This document shows, piece by piece, positions 7,892 through 16,056 of a stretch of 64,000 nt of DNA. Below the pieces are notes generated by a model. That model ran no database searches. It was not told the DNA's origin and saw nothing but the letters and a program-made list of their open reading frames with translations. The stretch covers positions 94,493 to 158,492 of the forward strand of contig JANQOU010000012.1 of NCBI GenBank assembly GCA_028285585.1. Direction: 5' to 3'. The translations under genes and the position numbers were made by a program. The stretch is from Acidimicrobiia bacterium (GTDB lineage Bacteria; Actinomycetota; Acidimicrobiia; Spongiisociales; ZC4RG35). Each line of letters opens with the position of its first letter. The first letter of the stretch is position 1.

Positions 7892-9065
7892 AGGGCCTCT
7901 GGCCGGACGGGTCGTTGTCGAGCTGACCAACCTGATCGCCGGGCCATACGCTGGCACTCTTCTTGCCGACCTCGGCGCCCGGGTGATCAAGGTGGAGCCG
8001 CCGGCCGGTGACCTGGGCCGGCAGTTCGGTCCGTTTCACAACGGCGAGTCGGCCTTCTTCATGTCGATCAACCGAGGCAAGGAGTCGATCTGCCTCGACA
8101 CCACAGACTGGGTGTCCAAGCGCGTCCTCGACAATCTGGTGAAGAAAGCCGATGTCGTCCTCTCCAACCTGCGTCACGGTGCCATGGAACGCCTCGGCCT
8201 GGGCGAGGAGCGCTGCCGCGAGCTCAATCCCAAGCTGATCTACGCCGTCGTTTCGGCGTTCGGGGCAACCGGCCCTTACGCCCGGCGGGCGGGTGTGGAC
8301 GTCATCTTCCAGGGCGAATCGGGCATGATCTCGATCACCGGCGGGCCCAAGGACAAACCTCAGAAGACAGCCACCACCATCGGCGACTACATCGCTGCCA
8401 CCAACATGGCCCTGGCCATCTCGGCGGCTCTCTCCGAGACTCCGAGGCAAGGACGAAGGATCGACGTCTCTCTTCGCGACGGGCTGATGGCCGTCCAGTC
8501 GGGATGGAACGCCATCGGCTTCGCGAGACATGCCCAACCGGAGCGAACGGGCACGGCAAGCCCCTTCCTGGCGCCGAATCAGGTGTTTGAGGCCTCGAAC
8601 GGGCACTTCACGCTGGCGATCGTGAGTGACCGGCATTTCGAGCTTCTCGCCGATGCTCTGGAGCGAGCGGACCTATCCAGCGACTTCCCCACGAACGAGT
8701 CACGCATCACCAACCGGCACTCCCTGGAGAGGAAGCTGAGCCGTGTGTTCAAGACGGAGTCCGTAGAGCACTGGGTAGGCCTGTTCGACGGGATCGGGCT
8801 GCCCGTCGGACGTGTCCTCACGTTGGCCGAGGCTTTTGACGACCCGCAGGCCAGGCATCACGGGATGCTCGTTGAATTCGACCATCCGGTAGCCGGCCAC
8901 ATGCGCACAACGGGCTCACCCATTCGAATCGACGGCGATCCGGCTCTCTCCGGGCCCGTTCCTCCCCTGCTCGGCGAGCACACCCGCGACATCCTGTCCG
9001 AGGTGGGTGTCGACCCTGACACAATCGAGAAGATGATCAACGAAGGAACGGCCCGCACGCCATGA
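7884..9065 (+). CDS. CaiB/BaiF family (class III) CoA transferase
   Basis: 393 aa from GTG. Transfers CoA between an acyl-CoA donor and a free acid. Family marks are the start LAGRVVVELTNLIAGPYAGT with LLADLGARVIKVEPPAGD, SFMxxNRGKESICLD-like FFMSINRGKESICLD, VVLSNLRHGAMERLGLG, YAVVSAFGATGPYARRAG with GVDVIFQGESGMISITG, and the terminal LLGEHTRDILSEVG. The catalytic Asp typical of the family lies in the GVD segment. The gene overlaps the thiolase and the next gene, so all are translated from one message. Substrate unknown. Confidence 0.9.
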   Translation: MSEGPLAGRVVVELTNLIAGPYAGTLLADLGARVIKVEPPAGDLGRQFGPFHNGESAFFMSINRGKESICLDTTDWVSKRVLDNLVKKADVVLSNLRHGAMERLGLGEERCRELNPKLIYAVVSAFGATGPYARRAGVDVIFQGESGMISITGGPKDKPQKTATTIGDYIAATNMALAISAALSETPRQGRRIDVSLRDGLMAVQSGWNAIGFARHAQPERTGTASPFLAPNQVFEASNGHFTLAIVSDRHFELLADALERADLSSDFPTNESRITNRHSLERKLSRVFKTESVEHWVGLFDGIGLPVGRVLTLAEAFDDPQARHHGMLVEFDHPVAGHMRTTGSPIRIDGDPALSGPVPPLLGEHTRDILSEVGVDPDTIEKMINEGTARTP

Positions 9066-9436
9066 GCGTGTTCTGGGCAACACCGGTCGGCGACGACTGG
9101 GAGGAAGTCAAAGCCGAGATGGAACGAGCCTTCCGCTCGAGCCGCTCCGCCGCACAGGCTGAAGAAAGCATCGTCTACGTAGTTCATCACGATGACCTGC
9201 TCGGCCGGCGCGGCACCGGCAACGCCATGGTCGCCACCGGACTTCTGTCAGCGGCGAGGACCGCTGCCATAGAGGGCTCACGCAAAGGGTGGTCGGTGAA
9301 CGTGGTCGCCTATGACGACGAGGCCGACCGCGAGCAGGTGGAGGCCTGGGCAAACCAAGTGGCCGAGAGCCCGTCTGGTGTCACCGGCGAGCTGATCCGT
9401 GTCGGATCATCACATCTCGGGAAGGCCCTGCCATGA
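9062..9436 (+). CDS. Short SDR-like protein lacking the catalytic core
   Basis: 124 aa, 4 nt overlaps on both sides (ATGA). The C-terminal half (LLSAARTAAIEGSRKGWSVN, VVAYD, then PSGVTGELIRVGSSHLG) resembles the helix-strand and C-terminal part of short-chain dehydrogenases, but no TGxxxGIG nucleotide loop or YxxxK is present. The pairing with a complete SDR directly downstream resembles systems in which an inactive SDR subunit forms a hetero-oligomer with an active one, as described for BbsC/BbsD. Similarity is by eye and weak; a plain hypothetical protein is the fallback call. Confidence 0.5.
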   Translation: MSVFWATPVGDDWEEVKAEMERAFRSSRSAAQAEESIVYVVHHDDLLGRRGTGNAMVATGLLSAARTAAIEGSRKGWSVNVVAYDDEADREQVEAWANQVAESPSGVTGELIRVGSSHLGKALP

Positions 9437-10131
9437 ACGGATCCATCGTGGTCACCGGCGCAGCCCGCGGCATCGGGCGGTCGATTGCCGAGAAGCTCGC
9501 CGCCAACCCCACCTTCGAGGTCATCGGTGTCGATGTCGCTCCTGAGCTGGCCATGTCCGAACAGGTGACACCGGTTCAGGTCGACCTGACTTCTGACGAG
9601 GGCGTCGAAGCCGTGCTCAACCAGGTGGAGCGAAGCGGTGAACCGCTGCTCGGGCTGGTGAACAACGCAGGCATCACCCGCGACTCTCGCCTCATCAACA
9701 TGACCGACGAAGACTTCTCCGCAGTGATGGACGTCAACCTCGGTGCGGCCTTCCGGCTGTCGACAGCCCTGGCGGATCACTTCACCGAAGGCGGCTCGAT
9801 CGTCAACATCGCCTCTCGCGCCTACCTGGGGAATTTCGGTCAGTACAACTACTCCATGTCGAAGGGCGGGGTGGTGGGCCTGACCCGCGCCATGGCCCTG
9901 TCGCTGGCGCCCCACGTCCGAGTCAACGCCATCGCCCCAGGGCTGATCGGGACCGAGATGGCGATGGCCATCCCCGAAGACGTCCTCGACAAGATGGTGT
10001 CAGCCATTCCTCTCGAGAGGATGGGCTCACCCGACGAGATCGCCAACGTGGCCTGGTTCCTCCTCACACCGCTCTCGTCCTACATCACCGGCCACGTCGT
10101 GGTGGTCGGCGGAGGGCGAAGCCTGTCGTAG
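9433..10131 (+). CDS. Short-chain dehydrogenase/reductase, FabG-like
   Basis: 232 aa. Complete classical SDR: VVTGAARGIGRSIAE cofactor loop, LGLVNNAGITRDSRL, catalytic Ser in NIASRAYLG, Tyr-x-x-x-Lys as YSMSK, and IAPGLIGTEM. It probably interconverts a 3-hydroxyacyl-CoA and 3-ketoacyl-CoA (or ACP) for the thiolase upstream. The TGAARGIG motif without an acidic residue right after beta-2 leaves NAD versus NADP open. It ends the co-directional block; MaoC follows on the opposite strand. Confidence 0.9.
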   Translation: MNGSIVVTGAARGIGRSIAEKLAANPTFEVIGVDVAPELAMSEQVTPVQVDLTSDEGVEAVLNQVERSGEPLLGLVNNAGITRDSRLINMTDEDFSAVMDVNLGAAFRLSTALADHFTEGGSIVNIASRAYLGNFGQYNYSMSKGGVVGLTRAMALSLAPHVRVNAIAPGLIGTEMAMAIPEDVLDKMVSAIPLERMGSPDEIANVAWFLLTPLSSYITGHVVVVGGGRSLS

Positions 10132-10203
10132 CCACATCGCGGCGAGTTGCGCGTGCACAGCGTGTCGCCTGACGCGACCGCTTGCTATAGCAACGCGTGT
10201 CGG

Positions 10204-10653
10204 TCAGTAGTAGAGGCGGACCAGGGCTTCGGCGACCATGCCGGGCTTCTCCTGACCCTCGATCTCCACGGTGACCGTCCGCTTCACCTGGATGCCGCCG
10301 GGGACCTCTTCCACCTCGTCGACGGCGACATGGGCGCGGATGCGTGAGCCAACTGGGACCGGGGCCGGGAACCGGACCCGGTCAGAGCCGTAGTTGATCG
10401 CCATGAGCGGATTCCCCACAGGCATCACGATCTCCGCTGTGAGCGCTACCGTCAAAGAGAGGGTCAAATAGCCGTGAGCGATGGTCCCGCCGAACGGCGT
10501 TTGCGCGGCCAGATCCGGGTCGACGTGGATGAACTGATGGTCGTTGGTCGCCTCGGCGAAGGCGTTGACGCGATCCTGGGTGATCTCCAACCAGCCGGAA
10601 ACCCCGATTTCGGTGCCGACGAGGGCCTGCAAGTCCTTGAGCGCCTGTTCCAT
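10204..10653 (-). CDS. MaoC-family (R)-specific enoyl-CoA hydratase
   Basis: 149 aa. Hot-dog fold hydratase 2; the motif FAEATNDHQFIHVDPDLA with the Asp-His catalytic pair and TPFGGTIAHGYLTLSL is diagnostic, and VRFPAPVPVGSRIRA completes the fold. It hydrates trans-2-enoyl-CoA to (R)-3-hydroxyacyl-CoA. GACAAT lies 6 nt before ATG 10653, so this start rather than GTG 10656 is favoured. It converges on the SDR and probably works in the same acyl-CoA pathway. Confidence 0.88.
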   Translation of the reverse strand: MEQALKDLQALVGTEIGVSGWLEITQDRVNAFAEATNDHQFIHVDPDLAAQTPFGGTIAHGYLTLSLTVALTAEIVMPVGNPLMAINYGSDRVRFPAPVPVGSRIRAHVAVDEVEEVPGGIQVKRTVTVEIEGQEKPGMVAEALVRLYY

Positions 10654-10708
10654 CACCTGATTGTCGCATGACTTGGGTCAACGCGAGCAAGTCATCTAAC
10701 TTGTAGGC

Positions 10709-11014
10709 ATGGCCGACGCAACCAAGCTGATGGTTTGGATCGATCAGGATCTTTGCACGGGCGATGGGATCTGCGAGGAGATCAGTCCCGATGTCTTTGT
10801 GGGCCGCGACGACGGCCTCTGGGTCGTCAAAGAGGAAGCCAAGCACTTCGGTGACACCGTCGTGTTCGACGGCGAAGAGGCCCCCGACGGAGCCCGTGGC
10901 CTTGCCCGTGTTCCAGACGCCCTCATCGAAGACGTGGTCGAGTCGGCCGAAGAGTGCCCTGGTGAGTGCATCATGATCGAGCCGTACCAGGAATCCGCCG
11001 TCCACTCAGGCTGA
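10709..11014 (+). CDS. Ferredoxin (single cluster, Asp in place of central Cys)
   Basis: 101 aa. Cluster ligands are C16-x2-D19-x2-C22 and C83-P, in DLCTGDGICEEISPDVF and EECPGECIMIE; D19 stands where a [4Fe-4S] ferredoxin has its second Cys, so a [3Fe-4S] cluster or Asp-ligated [4Fe-4S] is likely. C87 is extra. Similar actinobacterial ferredoxins feed P450s or flavoenzymes; no P450 is in the window. A TAACTT box sits 6 nt upstream of the ATG, indicating a leaderless message. The carboxylase subunits follow after 29 nt. Confidence 0.85.
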   Translation: MADATKLMVWIDQDLCTGDGICEEISPDVFVGRDDGLWVVKEEAKHFGDTVVFDGEEAPDGARGLARVPDALIEDVVESAEECPGECIMIEPYQESAVHSG

Positions 11015-11043
11015 TCGCCACCCTCTAACTACCCTCGCTGTCC

Positions 11044-12642
11044 ATGCAGGTTCTGGGCACGCGCGTAGACCCACGGTCCGACGACTACAAGGCGAATCGC
11101 GCCGCGATGGAAGCGAAGCTCGACGAGTTCGAACATCTGCAAGCACAAGCGCGGCTGGGCGGCGGCGAGAAGTACATCGAGCGCCACCGGCAGCGGGGCA
11201 AGCTGCTCGCCCGGGAGCGAATCGAGCTCCTGGTGGATCGCGACTCTCCCTTCCTCGAGCTGTCGACTCTCGCCGCATGGGGCACCGACAAGCCACTCGG
11301 CGGAAACGTCGTCACGGGCATCGGAGTGATCAGCGGTGTCGAGTGCGCCATCCTCGCCAACGACCCGACCAGCCAGGCCGGCGTCTTCAACCGCTACACG
11401 CTGGCCAAGTCACTTCGGATCATGGACATCGCAATGCAAAACCGGCTTCCGCTGATCAACCTCGTCGAGTCGGGTGGGGCCGACCTCCCAGACCAAGCCG
11501 ACGTGTTCCTCGTCGGAGGCAAGTGGTTCCGCAACCTGACCCGGCTATCAAAAGCCGGCATCCCCACCGTCTCCCTCGTGTTCGGCAGCTCCACGGCAGG
11601 CGGCGCCTACTTCCCGGCCATGTGCGACTACGCGGTCATGGTCAAAGACCAGGCAAAGGTGTTTCTCGGCGGTCCGCCTCTGGTGAAGATGGCAACCGGT
11701 GAGGAGTCGACCGACGAGGAGTTGGGCGGCGCCGAGATGCACTCCAAGGTTTCGGGACTGTCCGACTACTTCGCCGAGACGGAACACGAGGCGATCCGAA
11801 TGGGCCGTGACATCGTCGGCCACTTCAACTGGCGCAAGCACGGCTACGGGCCGACCAAAGCTCCCGACGAGCCGGTCCACGACCTCGACGACCTGATCGG
11901 GGTGATCCCCGCCGACCTGCGTGTCCCGTTCGACATGCGTGAGATCCTCAACCGCACCCTCGACGGCTCCCGCTTCGAGGAGTACAAGGCCGTCTACGGG
12001 ACCTCGATCCTCAATGGGTGGGGGTCGCTGCACGGGTATCCAATCGGAGTGGTCGCGAACCAGCAAGGCGTCATCTTCGCCGAGGAGGCCGAGAAGACGA
12101 CAGAGTTCATCCAGCTGTGCAATCGGTACGACACACCCATCCTCTTCATCCACAACACCACCGGCTACATGGTCGGCAAGGAATACGAGCAGGGCGGGAT
12201 CATCAAAGACGGGGCGAAGATGATCAATGCCGTGGCCAACTCTGAGGTGCCCCACATCGCTCTCATGGCAGGCGTCTCCTACGGGGCCGGCAACTACGGA
12301 ATGTCAGGCCGCTCCTACGACCCGCGATTCGTCTTCGGCTACCCCAACCACAAGGTTGCGGTGATGGGGGCCAAGCAGCTCGCCGGCGTGATGTCGATAG
12401 TCGCCAAGCAGTCTGCCGAATCCCGAGGTATCGAGTTCGACCAGGAAGCAGACACAGCGCGAAACGCCGAGCTGACCGAGATGATGGAGCACACCGAGCA
12501 GGCCTACTTCTCAACGGCGCGGGTACGCGACGACGGCCTGATCGACCCTCGTGACACCCGTACCGTGCTCGGCATCGCGCTGTCGGCCATTCACTCCGGA
12601 CCCGTCGAAGGCACCGACAGGTTTGGCGTGTTCAGGATGTGA
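11044..12642 (+). CDS. Acyl-CoA carboxylase, carboxyltransferase (beta) subunit
   Basis: 532 aa. Transfers CO2 from carboxybiotin to an acyl-CoA. It follows the methylcrotonyl/geranyl-CoA carboxylase subtype: RQRGKLLARERIELLVD, NVVTGIGVISGVECAILAND, INLVESGGADLPDQADVF, GSSTAGGAYFPAMCDY, KVFLGGPPLVKMATGE, then in the second half NTTGYMVGKEYEQGGIIKDG and GAGNYGMSGRSYDPRFVFGYP. These oxyanion and CoA-binding motifs are complete. It overlaps the biotin carboxylase subunit by 4 nt (GTGA). Leucine breakdown or another branched acyl-CoA is likely, but the exact substrate is open. Confidence 0.92.
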   Translation: MQVLGTRVDPRSDDYKANRAAMEAKLDEFEHLQAQARLGGGEKYIERHRQRGKLLARERIELLVDRDSPFLELSTLAAWGTDKPLGGNVVTGIGVISGVECAILANDPTSQAGVFNRYTLAKSLRIMDIAMQNRLPLINLVESGGADLPDQADVFLVGGKWFRNLTRLSKAGIPTVSLVFGSSTAGGAYFPAMCDYAVMVKDQAKVFLGGPPLVKMATGEESTDEELGGAEMHSKVSGLSDYFAETEHEAIRMGRDIVGHFNWRKHGYGPTKAPDEPVHDLDDLIGVIPADLRVPFDMREILNRTLDGSRFEEYKAVYGTSILNGWGSLHGYPIGVVANQQGVIFAEEAEKTTEFIQLCNRYDTPILFIHNTTGYMVGKEYEQGGIIKDGAKMINAVANSEVPHIALMAGVSYGAGNYGMSGRSYDPRFVFGYPNHKVAVMGAKQLAGVMSIVAKQSAESRGIEFDQEADTARNAELTEMMEHTEQAYFSTARVRDDGLIDPRDTRTVLGIALSAIHSGPVEGTDRFGVFRM

Positions 12643-14594
12643 GATTGGGAATCACCAAGGTCCTCGTAGCCAACAGGGGTGAGATAGCCCGCCGGGTGTT
12701 TCGCACCTGCCGTGAGATGGGCATCGCCACAGTCGCCATCTACTCCGACCCGGATCGCAACGAGCCTCACGCCTTGGAAGCCGACGAAGCAGTGTCGCTG
12801 CCGGGGTCTGCTCCCGTCGACACATACCTCAACGTCGAGGCGGTTCTTGCTGCGGCGGAGAAAACGGGAGCCGATGCGGTGCATCCGGGCTATGGATTCC
12901 TTTCCGAGAACGCCGGCTTCGCTAAAGCCGCCGAAGAGCAAGGGCTGGTGTGGATCGGGCCCAGCCCCGAGTCGATCGAGGTGATGGGCTCCAAGCTCGC
13001 CTCGAAGCGGCTGATGGAGGCCTCGGGCGTGCCCACATTGGAGAGCATCGAGCTGAGTGAGGACGTCGATCCCGACGGCGCCGCCGACTCCATCGGCTAC
13101 CCGGTTCTGATCAAGGCGTCGGCCGGCGGTGGAGGCAAAGGCATGCGTATCGTCGAGACCGCCGATCTCCTGACCGAGGCCATCGAGAGCGCCAAGCGTG
13201 AAGCCGCCGGAGCCTTCGGCGACGACACGGTCTTCGTGGAGAAGTACCTGGAGTCTCCACGCCACATCGAGATCCAGGTCTTCGGTGACACCTCCGGGAA
13301 AGTGGTCTCGTACTTCGAGCGGGAGTGCTCGATCCAGCGCCGCCACCAGAAAATCATCGAAGAGTCACCCTCTCCTGCGCTCACACCTGAGCTTCGGGTA
13401 CAGATGAGCGAGGCTGCGGTCAAGGCCGCTGCCTCAGTCGACTATGTCGGTGCCGGGACCGTCGAGTTCCTCTATCAAGACGGAGAGTTCTTCTTCCTGG
13501 AGATGAACACACGGCTTCAAGTCGAGCACCCAGTCACGGAAATGGTCACCGGTCTCGACCTGGTGAGGCTTCAAATCGAGGTCGCCGCCGGAGGTCAGGT
13601 GCCAGACCCACCAGGCGCGATGACCGGGCACGCAATCGAAGCCCGGCTCTACGCCGAGGACCCGCTGAACGACTTCCTGCCGGTGACGGGTGAGTTTCAC
13701 CGTTTCTCATTCACAAGCGAGGATGGCTTGAGAGTCGATGCCGGCATCGACGACGGCTCAGTCGTCTCGGTGCACTACGACCCGATGATCGCCAAGGTGA
13801 TCTTCCATGCCCCAACCAGGGAAGCGGCAGCTCGCGGTCTGTCGGGCGCAATCCGACGTGCCCGGATCCACGGGTCCACGACCAACCGACCCCTGCTGGT
13901 GCGTGTGCTCGAGAGTGACGAGTTCCTCTCCGGGGACACCGACACCGGGCTTCTGGAGCGAGGAGACATCGCGGCTCTGGCCGCGCCGTTGGGTGCAGAC
14001 CGGGACGAGAGACTCGCCGCCATCGCCGCAGCACTCTGTGATCAGGCCTCAGAGAGGGATGCAGCCGAGGTGCTCACAACCATCCCATCAGGCTGGCGGA
14101 ACTCCCTGAGCCAGGGGCAGCTTCGGAGCTACTCAGGCCCTGGAGGAGAGCATCAGGTCGAGTACAGCGTCAATAGCCGAGCCATCGCCGACGATCTGCT
14201 CGGCGAGGTGTCGATCACCGATGTCACCCCGTCGAGTGCCGAGCTCACGGCTGAAGGCGAGACCCACGAGCTCGCCGTCGCCCGTCACGGGCCCAGACGC
14301 TACGTCGACTCCGAGCGGGTTCCGGTTGGGCTCGAAGAGGTGCCGAGATTCCCGGATCTGACCCTCGAGCAGGAGCCTGGCTCGCTGCACTCGCCAATGC
14401 CGGGAAAGCTGATCCGAGTCGACGCGAAGCCAGGACAACAGGTGACGGAAGGCGAGATTCTCGTAGTCCTCGAGGCCATGAAAATGGAGCACACACTGCG
14501 TTCTCCTCACGACGGGACGGTGACCGAGGTGCGGTTCGGCCCAGGTGAGCAAGTGGAATCCGACGAGGTCCTTGTCGTCGTGGAGCCGGCCTAG
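12639..14594 (+). CDS. Acyl-CoA carboxylase, biotin carboxylase/carrier (alpha) subunit
   Basis: 651 aa from GTG. ATP-dependent biotin carboxylase domain in the first ~450 residues (KVLVANRGEIARRVFRTCRE, VHPGYGFLSENAGFA, IKASAGGGGKGMRIV, ERECSIQRRHQKIIEESP, EMNTRLQVEHPVTEMVTGLD), a linker/BT region, and a C-terminal biotinyl domain with the acceptor Lys615 in EAMKMEH. With the preceding gene it forms a heteromeric 3-methylcrotonyl/propionyl/geranyl-type carboxylase. The 4 nt overlap implies coupled, equimolar synthesis. Confidence 0.95.
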   Translation: MRLGITKVLVANRGEIARRVFRTCREMGIATVAIYSDPDRNEPHALEADEAVSLPGSAPVDTYLNVEAVLAAAEKTGADAVHPGYGFLSENAGFAKAAEEQGLVWIGPSPESIEVMGSKLASKRLMEASGVPTLESIELSEDVDPDGAADSIGYPVLIKASAGGGGKGMRIVETADLLTEAIESAKREAAGAFGDDTVFVEKYLESPRHIEIQVFGDTSGKVVSYFERECSIQRRHQKIIEESPSPALTPELRVQMSEAAVKAAASVDYVGAGTVEFLYQDGEFFFLEMNTRLQVEHPVTEMVTGLDLVRLQIEVAAGGQVPDPPGAMTGHAIEARLYAEDPLNDFLPVTGEFHRFSFTSEDGLRVDAGIDDGSVVSVHYDPMIAKVIFHAPTREAAARGLSGAIRRARIHGSTTNRPLLVRVLESDEFLSGDTDTGLLERGDIAALAAPLGADRDERLAAIAAALCDQASERDAAEVLTTIPSGWRNSLSQGQLRSYSGPGGEHQVEYSVNSRAIADDLLGEVSITDVTPSSAELTAEGETHELAVARHGPRRYVDSERVPVGLEEVPRFPDLTLEQEPGSLHSPMPGKLIRVDAKPGQQVTEGEILVVLEAMKMEHTLRSPHDGTVTEVRFGPGEQVESDEVLVVVEPA

Positions 14595-15046
14595 GTCCCC
14601 TGTGGACCCTCCAACTCGACCAAGTTGGCACGCCACTCCGGCGGGTCGAACGGCTCCGCGAAGTATGCGACTTCCTCCACCACCAAGCCCTCACGCACCG
14701 TGCAGATGGCGACGCTGTGCCAGAGGCCCCCATCGGGATAGCGGATCATTCCTTGGATGGTGAAGGTGTCGCTGCCACCGCTCATCGCCAGGATCGGCGG
14801 GCCGAAAGGCAGCGGCGTCTTCACGTTGGTGACCTTCACTTGGGTCTCTCCGGTCAGCACAAACTCGCTTTCGGGATCGGTCGGATAACTCTTGGTGATC
14901 TCCACCCAGTTCTCGTGGCCTCTGACGATCTCGCCCGACTGGGGCCATCTGGCGACGAAGTCGGGGTGGCGCATCTTCCCAACGGCGTCGTGGTCGCCGG
15001 AGAACAACGCCTTCATGTACCGATCGCCAAGACTCTCTCTGGGCAT
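14591..15046 (-). CDS. SnoaL/NTF2-like protein
   Basis: 151 aa, alpha+beta cone fold of the SnoaL-like type: MKALFSGDHDAVGKMRHPDF, RWPQSGEIVRGHENWVEI and YFAEPFDPPEWRANLV. Members are polyketide cyclases, isomerases or plain ligand-binding proteins; nothing decides here. A TAGGTT box lies 6 nt upstream of the ATG. Its end overlaps the biotin carboxylase stop by 4 nt in convergent orientation. Confidence 0.65.
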   Translation of the reverse strand: MPRESLGDRYMKALFSGDHDAVGKMRHPDFVARWPQSGEIVRGHENWVEITKSYPTDPESEFVLTGETQVKVTNVKTPLPFGPPILAMSGGSDTFTIQGMIRYPDGGLWHSVAICTVREGLVVEEVAYFAEPFDPPEWRANLVELEGPQGT

Positions 15047-15055
15047 CCTCTAAAC

Positions 15056-15973
15056 CTACGCCTCGCCGACGCCTAGAAGCTCGAAAGCTGTGGTCAGGCC
15101 TTGTTTCCCCCTGACATCGAGCTCGAACTGCCGGCCGTAAACCGCCCACTCGTCGGTCTTCTCCTTGATGACCTCGGAGACGAGAATCTTCGTCCCTGTC
15201 TCCTTGTTGGCAGCTTCGAGCCGGCTGGCCACATTGACGGTGTCACCGATGACAGTGTCCCGAGCCGAGCTGGCCGCCCCGAGAGTTCCGAAAATCACCC
15301 CGCCAAAGTGGACGCCCACCCGCACCGCGAACTCCTTGCCGTAGATGAGCTGGAAGTACTGCGACAGATCGTCGGCAATATCGATGAGCCCGAGAGCCGT
15401 ACGCACAGCCGACGCTGCCGGGTCAGGCTTTCCTTCGACACCGAACACGGCGAACACCGAATCGCCGATGTAGTTGTCGACCCGGCCTCCGTTGTCTTCA
15501 ACGAGATGAGTCGCCCTCGTGAAGAACCGATTGATGAGGTGAACAACGTCGTAGACGGGCAGATCGTCGCTCATCGCCGTGTATCCGACTATGTCGGCGA
15601 ACAAAACGGCAACGTCCACTTCCCTGCCTGCCGAGCTGTGGGATGCGCTCCGGCTCAACTGCGAGGTCAGCTCAACATCGGTGCTGTCGAGCACCAGCCT
15701 GCCCAGACGCACGGAACCGGACACGACCGTTTGGCATGCGAGCCGAACGACGTCAGGGAAGTCCAGCCTTTCGGCCATGACGGCCTCGGCTTTGTTGCGT
15801 GGCTCCAGGTTGTCGGCTCCTGACATCACCCTGACCCGGCAGGTGGAGCACCTCGCCTTGCCACCGCACAAGTGCGCTATCGGGATGTCGGCCTGGAGGA
15901 GCTCATCGAGCACCACGACCTGGTCCTCGAATTCGATCTCAACCTCGTCCGGCCAAACTGACAGATGAGACAT
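15056..15973 (-). CDS. [2Fe-2S] ferredoxin-adenylate/guanylate cyclase fusion
   Basis: 305 aa. Residues 1-100 are a plant-type [2Fe-2S] ferredoxin with Cys36-x5-Cys42-x2-Cys45 (HLCGGKARCSTCRVRV) and Cys80. From ~115 a class III nucleotide cyclase domain follows: metal Asp127 in VLFADIVGYT, second metal Asp171 in NYIGDSVFAVFG, and VIGDTVNVASRLEAANKETG. The Lys that normally selects adenine appears as Asn167, so the nucleotide specificity is uncertain. The layout suggests redox or Fe-S-dependent control of cAMP or cGMP synthesis in the cytoplasm; no membrane segment is present. Its neighbours do not identify an electron partner. Confidence 0.88.
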   Translation of the reverse strand: MSHLSVWPDEVEIEFEDQVVVLDELLQADIPIAHLCGGKARCSTCRVRVMSGADNLEPRNKAEAVMAERLDFPDVVRLACQTVVSGSVRLGRLVLDSTDVELTSQLSRSASHSSAGREVDVAVLFADIVGYTAMSDDLPVYDVVHLINRFFTRATHLVEDNGGRVDNYIGDSVFAVFGVEGKPDPAASAVRTALGLIDIADDLSQYFQLIYGKEFAVRVGVHFGGVIFGTLGAASSARDTVIGDTVNVASRLEAANKETGTKILVSEVIKEKTDEWAVYGRQFELDVRGKQGLTTAFELLGVGEA

Positions 15974-16056
15974 GGGTCTTGGAGCCTAAGCGCACTGATG
16001 TCAGCTTTAGGTTTGGTTTGCCATCGGTTTAGCCGGGGTGAGTCATCGTGTGCGGA

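Noticed and set aside
10182..10193. Palindrome TTGCTATAGCAA between SDR and MaoC
   Set aside because: Short, no loop and no T tract; not enough to call a terminator or operator.
12591..13346. 251-codon minus-strand ORF inside the biotin carboxylase
   Set aside because: Antisense shadow of a strongly conserved gene; no family features.
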